This document shows, one piece after another, positions 45,430 through 55,098 of a stretch of 64,000 nucleotides of DNA (position 1 is its first letter; each line of letters starts with the position of its first letter). The DNA is from Diaphorobacter sp. HDW4A (GTDB taxonomy: Bacteria > Pseudomonadota > Gammaproteobacteria > Burkholderiales > Burkholderiaceae_C), in the NCBI RefSeq assembly GCF_011305995.1, contig NZ_CP049910.1, positions 992,001 to 1,056,000 of the forward strand, given 5' to 3'. The translations under genes and the position numbers were made by a program. A model generated the notes under the pieces. That model was given only the letters and a program-made list of their open reading frames with translations. It had not been told where the DNA came from and searched no databases.

Positions 45430-47816
45430 GTGTGAATCTGGCAACCCCGGTGCCGCCACCAAAAGTGACCTACCAGAACTCCTTTGATCCGGATTCGGGC
45501 AATTGGCTCGAGAGGCTGGTCTTCAACAACCGCGTCGCCGTCATCGTGCTGTGCGTGCTGTTCACGCTGCTGCTTGGATTTCAGGCCACGAGGATTGTTC
45601 CGAATGCGAGCTTCGACGGCATGCTGCCGCTGTCGCATCCGTATCTGCAGAACTTTCTTGCAGAGCGCAAGAAGCTGGTGTCGCAGGCCAACAGCTTGCG
45701 GATCGTCGTCGAGCACAAGGGTGAGGGCAGCATCATGGATGCGGAGTATCTCGACACGCTCAAGAGGATCAACGACGATGTCTTCAACCTGCCGGGTGTG
45801 GTGCGCGGGCAGATGAAGTCGCTTTGGACTCCGTCGACGCGCTGGACGGTGGTGACCGAGAACGGTTTCGAAGGCGGAACGGTGATGCCGAGCGGCTTTG
45901 ATGGATCGGCCAGCGCGCTGCAGCGTGTGCGGCTGAACATTGAGCGCTCGGGGGAGGTGGGGCAACTGGTCGCGAAGGACTACCGGTCATCGGCTCTGAT
46001 CATTCCGCTCGCAGAGCGCGACGATTCGGGCAATGCGCTGGACTATGCCGCGCTGTCGAAAAGCCTCGAAGTGCTGCGCAACAAGTACGACAGCGACAGG
46101 ATCTCACTGCACGTGACGGGCTTTGCCAAGGTCGCTGGCGACATGATCGAAGGCCTGGTGGAGGTGATGGCGTTCTTTGCGCTGGCGGCCGCCATCGTCA
46201 CCATCATCGTGCTCTGGTACACGCGCTGCTTGCGCAGCACGGCGCTGGTGGTGATGTGCTCCATGATTGCCGTGATCTGGCAGATGGGGGTCTTGCCGCT
46301 GCTCGGCTTTTCACTCGATCCCTACGCCGCGCTGGTTCCGTTTCTGGTGTTCGCCATCGGCATGAGCCATGGCGCGCAGAAGATGAACGGGGTGATGCTG
46401 GACATCGGTCGCGGCTTCGACAAACTGGTCGCTGCGCGCTACACCTTCCGTCGGTTGTTCATCGCGGGCTTCACCGCGCTGGCATGCGACGCGGTGGGGT
46501 TCGCCGTGTTGCTGGTGATCGACATTCAGTCGATCCGCCAACTCGCGATCATCGCGAGTCTGGGCGTAGCGATTCTGGTGTTCACCAACCTCATCCTGTT
46601 GCCGGTGCTATTGAGCTATACCGGCGTGAGCGCCAAGGCCGCGCAGCGTGCGGTGCGTGCCGATGTCGTTGAGCATGGATCGACTGGCGTGGGCGGCTTC
46701 TGGGCAATGCTCGCGCGCTTTACCGAGCGCAAATGGGCAACGGCGGCGATCATCTGCGCCGTGCTTTTGGGCATCGTGGGTGTGCTGGGCAGCCGCGGGC
46801 TGCAGGTGGGTGACCTGGATGAGGGCGCGCCCGAGCTGAGGCCGCAGTCGCGATACAACGTGGACAACGCCTATCTCACGCACCACTACGCCACCAGCAG
46901 CGATGTGTTCGTGGTGATGGTGAAGACGCCGCCGCAGTCCGGCCTCAAGTACGAGGTGCTGGAGCGCATCGACGATCTGGAGTGGCGCCTGCGGCAAATC
47001 GACGGGGTGGAGAGCACCAGCTCGCTGGCGTCGCTCGCGCGCCAGAACGCGGTGGCGATGAACGAAGGCAACCCGCGCTGGTTTGAGCTCTCGCCCAATC
47101 AGGGCGCGCTCAACACGGCAGCTTCCCGCGCGCCGCGCAATCTGGTTGACGGTGATTTCTCGTTGCCGCAAATCCAGGTCTTCCTGCGCGATCACAAGGC
47201 TGATACGCTGCGGCGCGTGAGCGAGGCAGTCGAAGAATTCGCCCAGCAGAACGATTCGGAAGAGGCTCGTTTTCTGCTCGCAGCTGGCAACGCGGGTTTC
47301 GAAGCAGCGACCAATGCGGTGGTGAAGAAGGCGGATCGTTTCATGCTGCTGCTGGTGTACGCGGCGGTCATCATCCTCAGCTACGTCACCTTCCGCTCAT
47401 GGCGTGCGGTGGCCTGCGCCATCATTCCGTTGGCTCTCACGTCGGTACTGTCGGAGGCGTTGATGGTGGCGCTCGGCATTGGCCTCAAGGTGGCGACGCT
47501 CCCGGTGGTGGCACTGGGCGTGGGCATCGGGGTGGACTACGCGCTCTATGTGCTCAGCATCATGCTGGCCGAGATGCGCAAGGGAGCGCCGCTGCATACC
47601 GCATACCAGCACTCGCTGCAATCGACGGGGCGCGTGGTGATGCTGACCGGCATCACTCTGGCCGTGGGCGTGGCGACCTGGGGACTTTCCCCGATCAAGT
47701 TTCAGGCCGACATGGGCATTCTGCTGGCATTCATGTTCGTGGTGAACATGATCGGCGCGCTGGTGCTGTTGCCCGCGTTGGCGCATTTTCTGCTGCGCTC
47801 GTCCAAGAAGATCTGA
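45426..47816 (+). CDS. MMPL/RND-family transporter
   Basis: A 796-residue inner-membrane protein in two similar halves. Each half has one helix, a large periplasmic domain, then a block of five helices (AFFALAAAIVTIIVLWY in the first, FMLLLVYAAVIILSYVTF in the second). This is the MMPL/HpnN-like plan of proton-driven lipid or hydrophobe transporters, shorter than AcrB-type RND pumps. The start overlaps the YCF48 stop (ATGA). Together with DUF1302 and DUF1329 it probably forms a trans-envelope transport system. A perfect terminator follows at 47837. Confidence 0.86.
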   Translation: MSVNLATPVPPPKVTYQNSFDPDSGNWLERLVFNNRVAVIVLCVLFTLLLGFQATRIVPNASFDGMLPLSHPYLQNFLAERKKLVSQANSLRIVVEHKGEGSIMDAEYLDTLKRINDDVFNLPGVVRGQMKSLWTPSTRWTVVTENGFEGGTVMPSGFDGSASALQRVRLNIERSGEVGQLVAKDYRSSALIIPLAERDDSGNALDYAALSKSLEVLRNKYDSDRISLHVTGFAKVAGDMIEGLVEVMAFFALAAAIVTIIVLWYTRCLRSTALVVMCSMIAVIWQMGVLPLLGFSLDPYAALVPFLVFAIGMSHGAQKMNGVMLDIGRGFDKLVAARYTFRRLFIAGFTALACDAVGFAVLLVIDIQSIRQLAIIASLGVAILVFTNLILLPVLLSYTGVSAKAAQRAVRADVVEHGSTGVGGFWAMLARFTERKWATAAIICAVLLGIVGVLGSRGLQVGDLDEGAPELRPQSRYNVDNAYLTHHYATSSDVFVVMVKTPPQSGLKYEVLERIDDLEWRLRQIDGVESTSSLASLARQNAVAMNEGNPRWFELSPNQGALNTAASRAPRNLVDGDFSLPQIQVFLRDHKADTLRRVSEAVEEFAQQNDSEEARFLLAAGNAGFEAATNAVVKKADRFMLLLVYAAVIILSYVTFRSWRAVACAIIPLALTSVLSEALMVALGIGLKVATLPVVALGVGIGVDYALYVLSIMLAEMRKGAPLHTAYQHSLQSTGRVVMLTGITLAVGVATWGLSPIKFQADMGILLAFMFVVNMIGALVLLPALAHFLLRSSKKI

Positions 47817-47836
47817 AACGACAGTTCCTGGTGGTG

Positions 47837-47878
47837 GGCCATCTGCACTTGCGAGCAGTGCAGATGGCCTTCTTTTTT
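47837..47878 (+). terminator. Terminator ending the catabolic/transport run
   Basis: A perfect 13-bp stem (GGCCATCTGCACT / AGTGCAGATGGCC), 7-nt loop, then TTCTTTTTT; 20 bp after the RND stop. Confidence 0.93.
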
Positions 47879-47969
47879 GTCTTTACATGCATTGGGTGAA
47901 TGAATGGTGCGAAAGTCGCCGGTGAACGTTTACCATTTTGCGCACATCAGACTTTTGAGAGACAACGCG

Positions 47970-48899
47970 ATGGCAACGAATCACCGCACGACGCGACACG
48001 ACAAGGCGTCCCTGACGGTCCCCAAAGTTCGGCTCTATGTAGAGCGGGCCGAGACGGAGGAAAGTTGGTTCGTGAACGTGGGACATGTTACGGACCGTGG
48101 GCGTTGGAAAACCGATGTGCACGCCCATCCCGACTATGGACAGATCATCTTTGTGCGCAGCGGCAGTGGCGCGGTGAACCTGGAAGGGCGCAGCGTGCCG
48201 TTCGAAGGACCCTGCGTGTTGCTGTTGCCGACCGACACGGTGCACGGCATGCGCTACGACATGGACGTGGACCGTTGGGTAGTGACCATCGACGTCACCT
48301 ACCTCAAGCAGATCAACGCCAGATTGCCGGAGTTTGGCCGACTGTGGACGGTGCCGCTGACAGTCCCGCTTGCCGACGAACCCGAGACGGCTCAGCAGAT
48401 GTTCGCCATCATTGCCCAGTTGGTCCAGGAAATTGCCAACAAACCGTCGGGCCATGTGGTGGGCACCGAGGCGCTTCTGACCCTGCTCTTGCTGATGCTG
48501 GTGCGCCGCAGTCATCTCAATCAGGTGATTCCCGACGAAGGGCCGAGCCCGAAAGAGTCTCGTCTGATCGAGCGCTTTCGCGAACTGATTGAGCAGCACT
48601 ACCGGCAGCATCTGCAATTGCAGAACTATGCATCGATGCTGGCGGTGTCGTTGGTGCAGCTGCGAGCCGCCTGCGCATCCGTGGCTGAGCAGAGCCCGAC
48701 GAAGATGATCCACGCGCGGTTGATCACCGAGGCCAAGCGGCATCTGATCTTCGGCGATATGTCGATGGAGCAGATCGCGTTCGGTCTCGGCTTCTCGGAT
48801 GCAGCGTATTTCACTCGCTTCTTCCGCAAGGAAGTGGGACAGTCGCCCAGCCAGTTCCGAATCACGGCGCGACATCAGCCACATGCGGAAAACGCGTGA
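47970..48899 (+). CDS. AraC-family transcriptional activator (PobR/HpaA type)
   Basis: A 309-residue regulator with an N-terminal cupin effector domain (HAHPDYGQIIFVRSGSGAV) and two C-terminal HTH motifs (LQNYASMLAVSLVQLRAACASV and MSMEQIAFGLGFSDAAYFTRFFRKEV). This architecture is shared with activators of 4-hydroxybenzoate and hydroxyphenylacetate catabolism. ATG 47970 with GAGAG upstream is preferred; ATG 47904 is in frame. It lies between the catabolic run and the lactonase unit, both preceded by a shared AGTG direct-repeat block, which makes it the likely activator of both. Confidence 0.87.
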   Translation: MATNHRTTRHDKASLTVPKVRLYVERAETEESWFVNVGHVTDRGRWKTDVHAHPDYGQIIFVRSGSGAVNLEGRSVPFEGPCVLLLPTDTVHGMRYDMDVDRWVVTIDVTYLKQINARLPEFGRLWTVPLTVPLADEPETAQQMFAIIAQLVQEIANKPSGHVVGTEALLTLLLLMLVRRSHLNQVIPDEGPSPKESRLIERFRELIEQHYRQHLQLQNYASMLAVSLVQLRAACASVAEQSPTKMIHARLITEAKRHLIFGDMSMEQIAFGLGFSDAAYFTRFFRKEVGQSPSQFRITARHQPHAENA

Positions 48900-48959
48900 C
48901 GCCGGTTTGGCTGGTTGATATACATCAAATGCCACGGGGCGGCAAGAGCTTTGGCGAAG

Positions 48960-49027
48960 AAAAGTCCCAGTGAATCTCTATTTTGTGTAGTGGCGCTCGA
49001 TAGCGTATTCACTATTCTTCAATCCAT
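48960..49027 (+). promoter_or_regulatory. Promoter/operator block B, shared with 32244-32312
   Basis: It has the same architecture as block A: AGTG at 48969 and 48989 (20-bp period), a common TTTGTGTAGTGGC around the second repeat, and TATTCT at 49013, again 24 bp after the second repeat. It drives the lactonase gene. Confidence 0.7.
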
Positions 49028-49095
49028 CAGGAGACACGCGAAAAAGGCTTTGCGACACAAGCTTGCACGCGGCTGAACAACAGGAATTGAAGATC

Positions 49096-50277
49096 GTGAA
49101 TTGGACATTGAACTCGGGCACGTCGCGCTGGCACAGCATCGTCAGCGCTGCCGTTTTTTCTCTGGCGCTTTCGGTCAGCGAGTACGGATACTGCGCAGAA
49201 GATCTCATGGCTTTGAATGCACCGGGCATGGGTAGCAGTCTGGTCTATTCAGGTGTGCGCGGCAACGGCCTGCGCGCATTGCGCTTTGATGCAGGCACGG
49301 GGCAGTTGTCCACGTTGGGTGCGGTGGCCGAACTGCCCAAGGCACGTTGGGGCGTGGCACATCCAACGCTCCCCATTCTGTACATGACCAGTGACGATGG
49401 CTCGGCGGTCGGTAAGGTCACTGCTTTCGCCGTCGATCGCCGCAGCGGTGCGCTGCAAGCCATCGGCGAGCAATCCACCGGCGGCAGCGGGCCTACCCAT
49501 CTCTGGCTGGATGCCATCTCGAAGACCTTGCTGGTGGCCAACTACGGTGGTGGCTCGGTCTCCAGCATCGCGCTGAATAGCGATGGCAGTCTGGGGGCAT
49601 TGGTGTCGACCATCCAGCACATAGGTGCCGGGCCCCACCGCCGTCAAGCCAGCCCGCATGCACACGGCGTGTTTCTCGATGCGGGGGCAAAACATGTGCT
49701 GGTGCCCGACCTGGGGACCGACCGTATTTACGCCCATGGCTTTGACCGTGAGAGCCGTAAGCTGACCGAAGCCGGAGCGGAGCACGCCTTTGTAGCCGCC
49801 GCAGGCAGCGGCCCCAGGCATCTGGTTTTCAGCAAGGATCAGCGATTCGTGCATGTTCTGAGTGAACTCACTGCTGAACTGACCTCATTGCGTTGGGATG
49901 CTGTGCAGGGCCAGTTCGCGCCGGTTCAGAGTCTGCCGACCCATGGCACGGCATTCACTGGAACCAAGAGCGGATCGGAGATCGCCAGCAGTCAGGATGG
50001 ACGGTTCATCTACGTCGGCAATCGGGGCGAGAACCAGTTGCAGGTATACGCAGCGAATGCCGAGAGCGGCGAACTGACGCTGATCCAGACCCTTGCCTGT
50101 GGTGGAGAGAACCCTTGGACCTTTGCATTGCACTCCAGCGGCCGCTGGTTGCTGGTGGCCAACGAGCGCAGCAATCGCGTGAACGTGTTCCGGGTGGACG
50201 CGCAGTCCGGCAAGCTCACGGACACCGGGCAATCGGCCGAATCGCCAGCGCCCATCAGCCTCACCTTTGTGGATTGA
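49096..50277 (+). CDS. Secreted lactonase, seven-bladed beta-propeller (YkgB/Pgl-like)
   Basis: A roughly 393-residue protein of the lactonase/6-phosphogluconolactonase propeller family. Motifs include TSDDGSAVGKVTAFAVD, SGPTHLWLDAISKTLLVANYGGGSV, SPHAHGVFLDAG and GENPWTFALHSSGRWLLVANERSNRV. The N-terminal region has a signal-peptide-like hydrophobic run (IVSAAVFSLALSV), so the start must be upstream of ATG 49207. No ATG is available; GTG 49096 (AGGA ten bases before) is favoured, with TTG 49063 possible. An AGGAG at 49029 has no start codon at useful distance. It likely hydrolyses a lactone. Confidence 0.72.
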   Translation: MNWTLNSGTSRWHSIVSAAVFSLALSVSEYGYCAEDLMALNAPGMGSSLVYSGVRGNGLRALRFDAGTGQLSTLGAVAELPKARWGVAHPTLPILYMTSDDGSAVGKVTAFAVDRRSGALQAIGEQSTGGSGPTHLWLDAISKTLLVANYGGGSVSSIALNSDGSLGALVSTIQHIGAGPHRRQASPHAHGVFLDAGAKHVLVPDLGTDRIYAHGFDRESRKLTEAGAEHAFVAAAGSGPRHLVFSKDQRFVHVLSELTAELTSLRWDAVQGQFAPVQSLPTHGTAFTGTKSGSEIASSQDGRFIYVGNRGENQLQVYAANAESGELTLIQTLACGGENPWTFALHSSGRWLLVANERSNRVNVFRVDAQSGKLTDTGQSAESPAPISLTFVD

Positions 50278-50394
50278 CCGACGAGGTCAGTCGCAGGCGG
50301 AACACCGGCGCGAGGAGTGACACAAAAAATGCCGGGTTCAGGTTTCCACTTTCCACAGTTTCCATAACAACATCAGAACTTCAGGAGCATTTTC

Positions 50395-52296
50395 ATGGAT
50401 CGCAGACAATCGTTACGGTGGCTGGGCTCGGCCGCCGTCGTGGCTCAGTTGCCTATTACCACCCTGGCACGCGCCCAGGCGCAGACTGCCACCACGCAGG
50501 CGGCCAGCAAAAAAGGCGTGATGCTGATGAACCGCATCGCACCTTCGGTGTCCGAGCTGTACATCGCCAATCTGGATGGTGGCGGCGAGCGCAAGTTGCT
50601 TCTCGATGGCGCCTTCGACTACAACGCCAGCCTCTCCAGCAATGGCGACTGGTTGCTGTTCACGTCCGAGCGCCGTGGCGATGGACAGTCCGACATCTAC
50701 CGCGCACGTCCCGACGGTACGGGAGCGGCCCCCGTCATCGTGGACGATTCCATGGATGACGCCGCTGCACTCTCGCCGGATGGTCGCCTGCTCGCGTTCG
50801 TGTCCACCCGCAATGGCTACCGCGCGAACATCTGGCTGAAGGATGTCTATTCCGGGCGTCTCACCCAACTCACGGGTGTCGGCGACGTCCGAGGCAAAGA
50901 GGGCAAGCCCGACTGCTACTTCCGTCCCTCGTGGTCGCCCGATGGCAAGTGGATCGCGTTTTCCAGTGACCGCAACACCGAATGGACTGGCCACGATCAG
51001 GGTCAGGGCTGGGAGCACACGCAGGAGCTCGCGATCTACGCGATCCGTCCGGATGGCACGGGTTTTCGCAAGGTGGTCGGCAAGCCAGGTTACTGCCTTG
51101 GCTCCCCGAAATGGTCGCTCGACGGCAAGCGCATCGTGTTCTATGAGATGACGGTGGAAGCCACGTGGGGTGCGCGTCGCCCCAACTACATCGGCAAGGC
51201 CTATTCGCAGATCGTGTCGGTGGATGCGACCACGGGTGGCGATCGTGTCGAGCACACGACCGGCACCGACCTCAAGCTGCAGCCGCAATATCTGAGCCAT
51301 ACCGAGATCGGTTACCTCATCAAGTACGGGCCGAACGAAGGTCTCGCCTACACGTCGGGCCGAGCGCCGGTCAAGCAAACATCCGTGCGCGCGCCGAGTT
51401 GGACGGCGGATGGCAAATCGGTGATCTATGAAAAGGTGTCCTTCAAGCCTGTGCGTCCATTGATGAAGTCGCTCTTCAGCTGGGACCCGGACTTTGAATA
51501 CCGCCATGTTGACGTCTATCCCCTCATGTCGCGCGATGGCTGGATTGCCTATACCGACAAGCAGACCGGCAACGCGTCGCTGTGGATCATGCGTGGCGAT
51601 GGCACGCAAAAGCGCAAGGTGTTCGAGTCTGAAGGTCGCGGTCTGAATGACGTCAAGGTGCGCATGGGTCTGGCGGGGGCCTTCCAGCCATCGTGGTCTC
51701 CCGATGGCGAATGGCTGTCGTTCGGCTTGGGCTACTGGTTCTTCGAGCGCAACACCATGGCGGCTGCGCTGTGGCGTGTGAAACGCGATGGCAGTGGTGC
51801 CGAGCAGTTGACTGAAAGCGGCGATGTGAACGCAGGTTTTCCGGCCTATTCTGGCGACGGCAAGGAGATCGCGTATCGCGTGTGGGGCAAGACGGAACGC
51901 GGACTGCGCATTCTGAATCTGGAGACCCGCAAGGTGCGCGTGCTCACCAACGGGCAGGACAACATGCCTGGCTGGTCGCCTGATGGCCAGCGCATTGTCT
52001 TCACCCGCAAGCGTGAAGATGGCAACTACGACGTCTACACGATTCGTCCGGACGGCACCGACCTGTATCGCTGCACTGATCATGAATCCAGCGATGGACA
52101 TGCGGTATGGGCGGCCGATGGGCGCATTCTGTGGAGTGGGTCGCAGCATGGCTTCCGGGATGAGGCGGCCTTGTATGAGCAGACTTTTCAGCAGTATGGG
52201 CAGATCTATGTGATGAATGCGGACGGCTCCGGCAAGCGTCTGCTCACGGACAGCAAGTGGGAAGACTCGATGCCTTTGTTTATTCCTTTGAGTTGA
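50395..52296 (+). CDS. Tat-exported PD40/TolB-like beta-propeller protein
   Basis: A 633-residue protein with a twin-arginine signal (DRRQSLRWLGSAAVVAQ) and at least ten PD40/WD40-like repeats with the hallmark W-S-P-D-G-K-x-I-x-F (FRPSWSPDGKWIAFSS, NMPGWSPDGQRIVFT). No hydrolase domain follows the propeller, so it is not a prolyl oligopeptidase. AGGAG at 50380-50384 supports ATG 50395. It lies 117 bp after the lactonase gene, probably in the same unit. The Tat route implies cytoplasmic folding, perhaps with a cofactor or metal. Function unknown. Confidence 0.78.
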   Translation: MDRRQSLRWLGSAAVVAQLPITTLARAQAQTATTQAASKKGVMLMNRIAPSVSELYIANLDGGGERKLLLDGAFDYNASLSSNGDWLLFTSERRGDGQSDIYRARPDGTGAAPVIVDDSMDDAAALSPDGRLLAFVSTRNGYRANIWLKDVYSGRLTQLTGVGDVRGKEGKPDCYFRPSWSPDGKWIAFSSDRNTEWTGHDQGQGWEHTQELAIYAIRPDGTGFRKVVGKPGYCLGSPKWSLDGKRIVFYEMTVEATWGARRPNYIGKAYSQIVSVDATTGGDRVEHTTGTDLKLQPQYLSHTEIGYLIKYGPNEGLAYTSGRAPVKQTSVRAPSWTADGKSVIYEKVSFKPVRPLMKSLFSWDPDFEYRHVDVYPLMSRDGWIAYTDKQTGNASLWIMRGDGTQKRKVFESEGRGLNDVKVRMGLAGAFQPSWSPDGEWLSFGLGYWFFERNTMAAALWRVKRDGSGAEQLTESGDVNAGFPAYSGDGKEIAYRVWGKTERGLRILNLETRKVRVLTNGQDNMPGWSPDGQRIVFTRKREDGNYDVYTIRPDGTDLYRCTDHESSDGHAVWAADGRILWSGSQHGFRDEAALYEQTFQQYGQIYVMNADGSGKRLLTDSKWEDSMPLFIPLS

Positions 52297-52307
52297 TTTT
52301 TTAATTC

Positions 52308-52480
52308 TGCTGCGGGGTGGTTTTTCGAGGCCGGGATGCGCGCCCGGCGGCGCAGTCACTTTTGCTTGCGCGCAAAAAGTAACCCCAAACGCGCTTTCAA
52401 GTCCCGCGACAGAACCCACTGCGCACTTGCGCGCTCCGTTCGGACAACCGCCGCGAGTCAGTTTTGAAGAGGTGTGTTCG
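52308..52480 (-). repeat. Dispersed intergenic repeat, copy 2 (inverted relative to copy 1)
   Basis: The reverse complement of this block aligns end to end with 11992-12172. It has the same CGAACACACCTCTTC end, the same TTGAAAGCGCGTTT...GGTTACTTTTT core and the same ACCCCGCAG end. It starts 12 bp after the PD40 stop. Confidence 0.85.
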
Positions 52481-52506
52481 TCCCTCTCCCGCAAGCGGGA
52501 GAGGGA
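52481..52506. repeat. Palindromic hairpin (CCCTCTCCCGC-AA-GCGGGAGAGGG)
   Basis: An 11-bp perfect stem with a 2-nt centre and no following T run. It abuts the dispersed repeat copy 2, may be part of the same element, and resembles short palindromes often scattered in betaproteobacterial genomes. Confidence 0.6.
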
Positions 52507-52609
52507 CAGGGCGATTGTGTGAGCTCTACTTGTTTTTGTTGGTTCCTTCAAGCTCGCGCGATTCATGACCTTTGGGTTGTGATCGCGCATTTTTTTGGTT
52601 GTGTGTTTC

Positions 52610-54052
52610 ATGACGATCTCTCCATTTGACAACTTCATCGACGGTGCGTGGTTTGCTGGCAGCAGCTACGCGAAGAACATCAACCCGTCAGATACCTCCG
52701 ATGTGATCGGCGAGTACGCGCAGGCGGATGCTGCTCAGTTGAATCAGGCGGTCGGTGCTGCGCGTGCGGCATTCGCATCGTGGTCGGTGTCGGGCATTCA
52801 GGCGCGTGCGGATGCGTTGGACAAGATAGGCACCGAAATACTCGCGCGGCGCGAGGAACTGGGCACGCTGTTGTCGCGTGAGGAGGGCAAGACGCGGCCT
52901 GAAGGCATTGGCGAGGCGACTCGGGCGGGCAACATTTTCAAGTTCTTTGCAGGGGAGTGCCTGCGCCTTGTCGGGGAAGTGATTCCTTCGGTGCGACCCG
53001 GTGTGGGTGTGGAGGTGACGCGCGAGCCGGTGGGGGTCGTGGGGCTGATTACGGCGTGGAATTTTCCAATTGCGATCCCTGCTTGGAAGATTGCTCCGGC
53101 ATTGGCTTACGGCAACTGTGTGGTGTTCAAACCAGCAGATCTGGTGCCAGGCAGTGCGTGGGCATTGGCCGAGATCATCAGCCGCAGCGGGATTCCGGCG
53201 GGGGTGTTCAATCTGGTGATGGGGCGCGGCAGCGTGGTGGGAGATGCGCTGGTGAATCACCCGGGCGTGAATGCCATCAGCTTCACAGGCTCGCAGGCGG
53301 TGGGCACGCGGATTGCGCAGCAGTGCGTGCAGAGTCTCAAGAAGGTGCAGCTCGAGATGGGTGGCAAGAACCCGCAGGTTGTGCTGGATGACGCGAATCT
53401 GGAGCAGGCCGTGGAGCTGTGCGTGCAAAGCGCCTTCTTCTCGAGCGGGCAGCGCTGCACGGCGTCGAGCCGCATCATCGTGACGGACGGAATTCACGAC
53501 CTGTTTGTCGATGCGATGAAGGCGCGCATGGCCACCCTCAAGGTGGGCGATGCGCTGGCAGCGGACGTCGATATCGGGCCCGTGGTTTCGCAGGCGCAGT
53601 TGGAGCAGGACCTGAGCTATGTGGAAATCGGCAGGCACGAAGGCGGGCTGCTGGCTGCCGGTGGCGAGCGGCTGGAGCGCGAGAAAAACGGCTTTTACAT
53701 GGCGCCAGCGCTCCTCATCGACACCACAAGCGAGATGCGCATCAACCGCGAAGAGGTCTTTGGTCCGGTTGCGAGCGTCATCCGTGTGAAGGACTACGAA
53801 GCCGCTCTGTTCGAAGCCAACAACACGCCGTTCGGTCTGTCGGCTGGAATTGCGACGACTTCGCTGAAGCACGCCACACACTTCAAACGCCACAGCCAGG
53901 CGGGCATGGTGATGGTGAATCTGCCGACCGCTGGCGTGGACTACCACGTGCCGTTCGGCGGTCGCAAGGAGTCGAGCTATGGCCCGCGCGAGCAGGGGCG
54001 CTATGCACAGGAATTCTTCACCGTGGTGAAGACGGCATACATCGGTTGCTGA
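52610..54052 (+). CDS. Aldehyde dehydrogenase (2-oxoglutarate semialdehyde dehydrogenase-like)
   Basis: A 480-residue NAD(P)-dependent aldehyde dehydrogenase. The catalytic Cys is C283 (SSGQRCTASSR), the general base is E249 (LEMGGKNP), and N151 (ITAWNFPIAIPAWK) stabilises the thiohemiacetal. The EEGKTRPEG and GPREQGRYAQEFFT segments recall 2,5-dioxovalerate dehydrogenases. ATG 52610 follows a poor ribosome-binding site. It sits behind the dispersed repeat and may belong to the AraC-controlled group or stand alone. Confidence 0.87.
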   Translation: MTISPFDNFIDGAWFAGSSYAKNINPSDTSDVIGEYAQADAAQLNQAVGAARAAFASWSVSGIQARADALDKIGTEILARREELGTLLSREEGKTRPEGIGEATRAGNIFKFFAGECLRLVGEVIPSVRPGVGVEVTREPVGVVGLITAWNFPIAIPAWKIAPALAYGNCVVFKPADLVPGSAWALAEIISRSGIPAGVFNLVMGRGSVVGDALVNHPGVNAISFTGSQAVGTRIAQQCVQSLKKVQLEMGGKNPQVVLDDANLEQAVELCVQSAFFSSGQRCTASSRIIVTDGIHDLFVDAMKARMATLKVGDALAADVDIGPVVSQAQLEQDLSYVEIGRHEGGLLAAGGERLEREKNGFYMAPALLIDTTSEMRINREEVFGPVASVIRVKDYEAALFEANNTPFGLSAGIATTSLKHATHFKRHSQAGMVMVNLPTAGVDYHVPFGGRKESSYGPREQGRYAQEFFTVVKTAYIGC

Positions 54053-54108
54053 GGATGGGCTGGATGACCTGATGGCCGTTGGCGCCATCCAGCACCGAAG
54101 CGATTCGG

Positions 54109-55098
54109 TTATTTCGTCGTCAGACCGGAAGCCTTCACGATGGTCTCCGTGCGCGGCGTTTCCTTGGCGATGAACTGCTCGAAGTCCTGCACGCTGCCGC
54201 CCATCGGTTCCGCGCCGGTGCCCTGCAGTTTCTTGTTGAATTCCGCGTTCTTCAGCGCTTCATTGATCGCCGCGTTGAGCTTGCCCACGATGAGCTTGGG
54301 CGTGCCGCCCGGTGCTGCGATGCCATACCACGGTGCAATGTTGTAGCCGGGGATCTTCTGCTCGGCAATGGTGGGGATGTCTTTGGCCATGTCGGAGCGT
54401 TTGTCGGTAGACATCCCCAGCGCGACGAGCTTGCCCGCGTTCACCTGAGGCAGGGCGGTCATGATGGTGTCGAAGTACAGCGATACATGGCCCGCGATCA
54501 ACGCCGGAATCGCGTCGCCAGCGCCCTTATAGGGCACATGCAGGATGTCCACGCCCGCCATCTGCTTGAACATCTCTCCCGCGATGTGCGAGGTGGTTCC
54601 TGCACCGAACGAGGCGTAGGACAGCTCGCCGGGGTGAGTCTTGGCGTACTGGATCAGTTCGGCCAGTGTCTTGAATGGTTGATCTTTGTTGGTCAGCAGC
54701 ACGTTCGGCGTGTAGGCGACAAGTGCCACCTTTTCGAACGTGTCCGGGTTGTAGCTCAGGTTCTTGAGCGTGAACTTGTTGGTCACCATCGAAGCTGGGC
54801 CGCTCATGAGCAGCGTGTAGCCGTCAGCAGGTGCATTCGCCACCGCAATGCTGCCGATGCTGGCGGAGCCGCCTGGCTTGTTGTCCACGATGAAACTCTG
54901 TTTGAATTTGGCGCTCAAGCTGTGGGCGAGCTGGCGCGAGATCAGATCAGTGGCCGAGCCGGCGGAGAACGGTACGACGATCTTGACTGCGCGGGTTGGC
55001 CACTGTTCAGGAGCTTCGTTGGCCATGACGGCTCCTGCATGTGCGCCGACGAGCGCGACGATCAGACTTGTCAGATTTTTGTTGAACTTGAACTGCAT
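54109..55098 (-). CDS. Bug-family periplasmic substrate-binding protein
   Basis: A 329-residue Bug protein with a signal peptide (LTSLIVALVGAHAGAVMA) and the core PTRAVKIVVPFSAGSATDLISR and VDNKPGGSASIG. ATG at the complement of 55096-55098 has AAGG upstream on the minus strand. It is the downstream partner of the gamma-glutamyltransferase-like gene, 143 bp away on the same strand, so it may capture a gamma-glutamyl compound or an amino-acid-derived acid. Confidence 0.88.
   Translation of the reverse strand: MQFKFNKNLTSLIVALVGAHAGAVMANEAPEQWPTRAVKIVVPFSAGSATDLISRQLAHSLSAKFKQSFIVDNKPGGSASIGSIAVANAPADGYTLLMSGPASMVTNKFTLKNLSYNPDTFEKVALVAYTPNVLLTNKDQPFKTLAELIQYAKTHPGELSYASFGAGTTSHIAGEMFKQMAGVDILHVPYKGAGDAIPALIAGHVSLYFDTIMTALPQVNAGKLVALGMSTDKRSDMAKDIPTIAEQKIPGYNIAPWYGIAAPGGTPKLIVGKLNAAINEALKNAEFNKKLQGTGAEPMGGSVQDFEQFIAKETPRTETIVKASGLTTK

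Noticed and set aside
50413..52638. 741-codon minus-strand open frame
   Set aside because: It is antisense to the PD40 gene and runs into the dispersed repeat; no domain.
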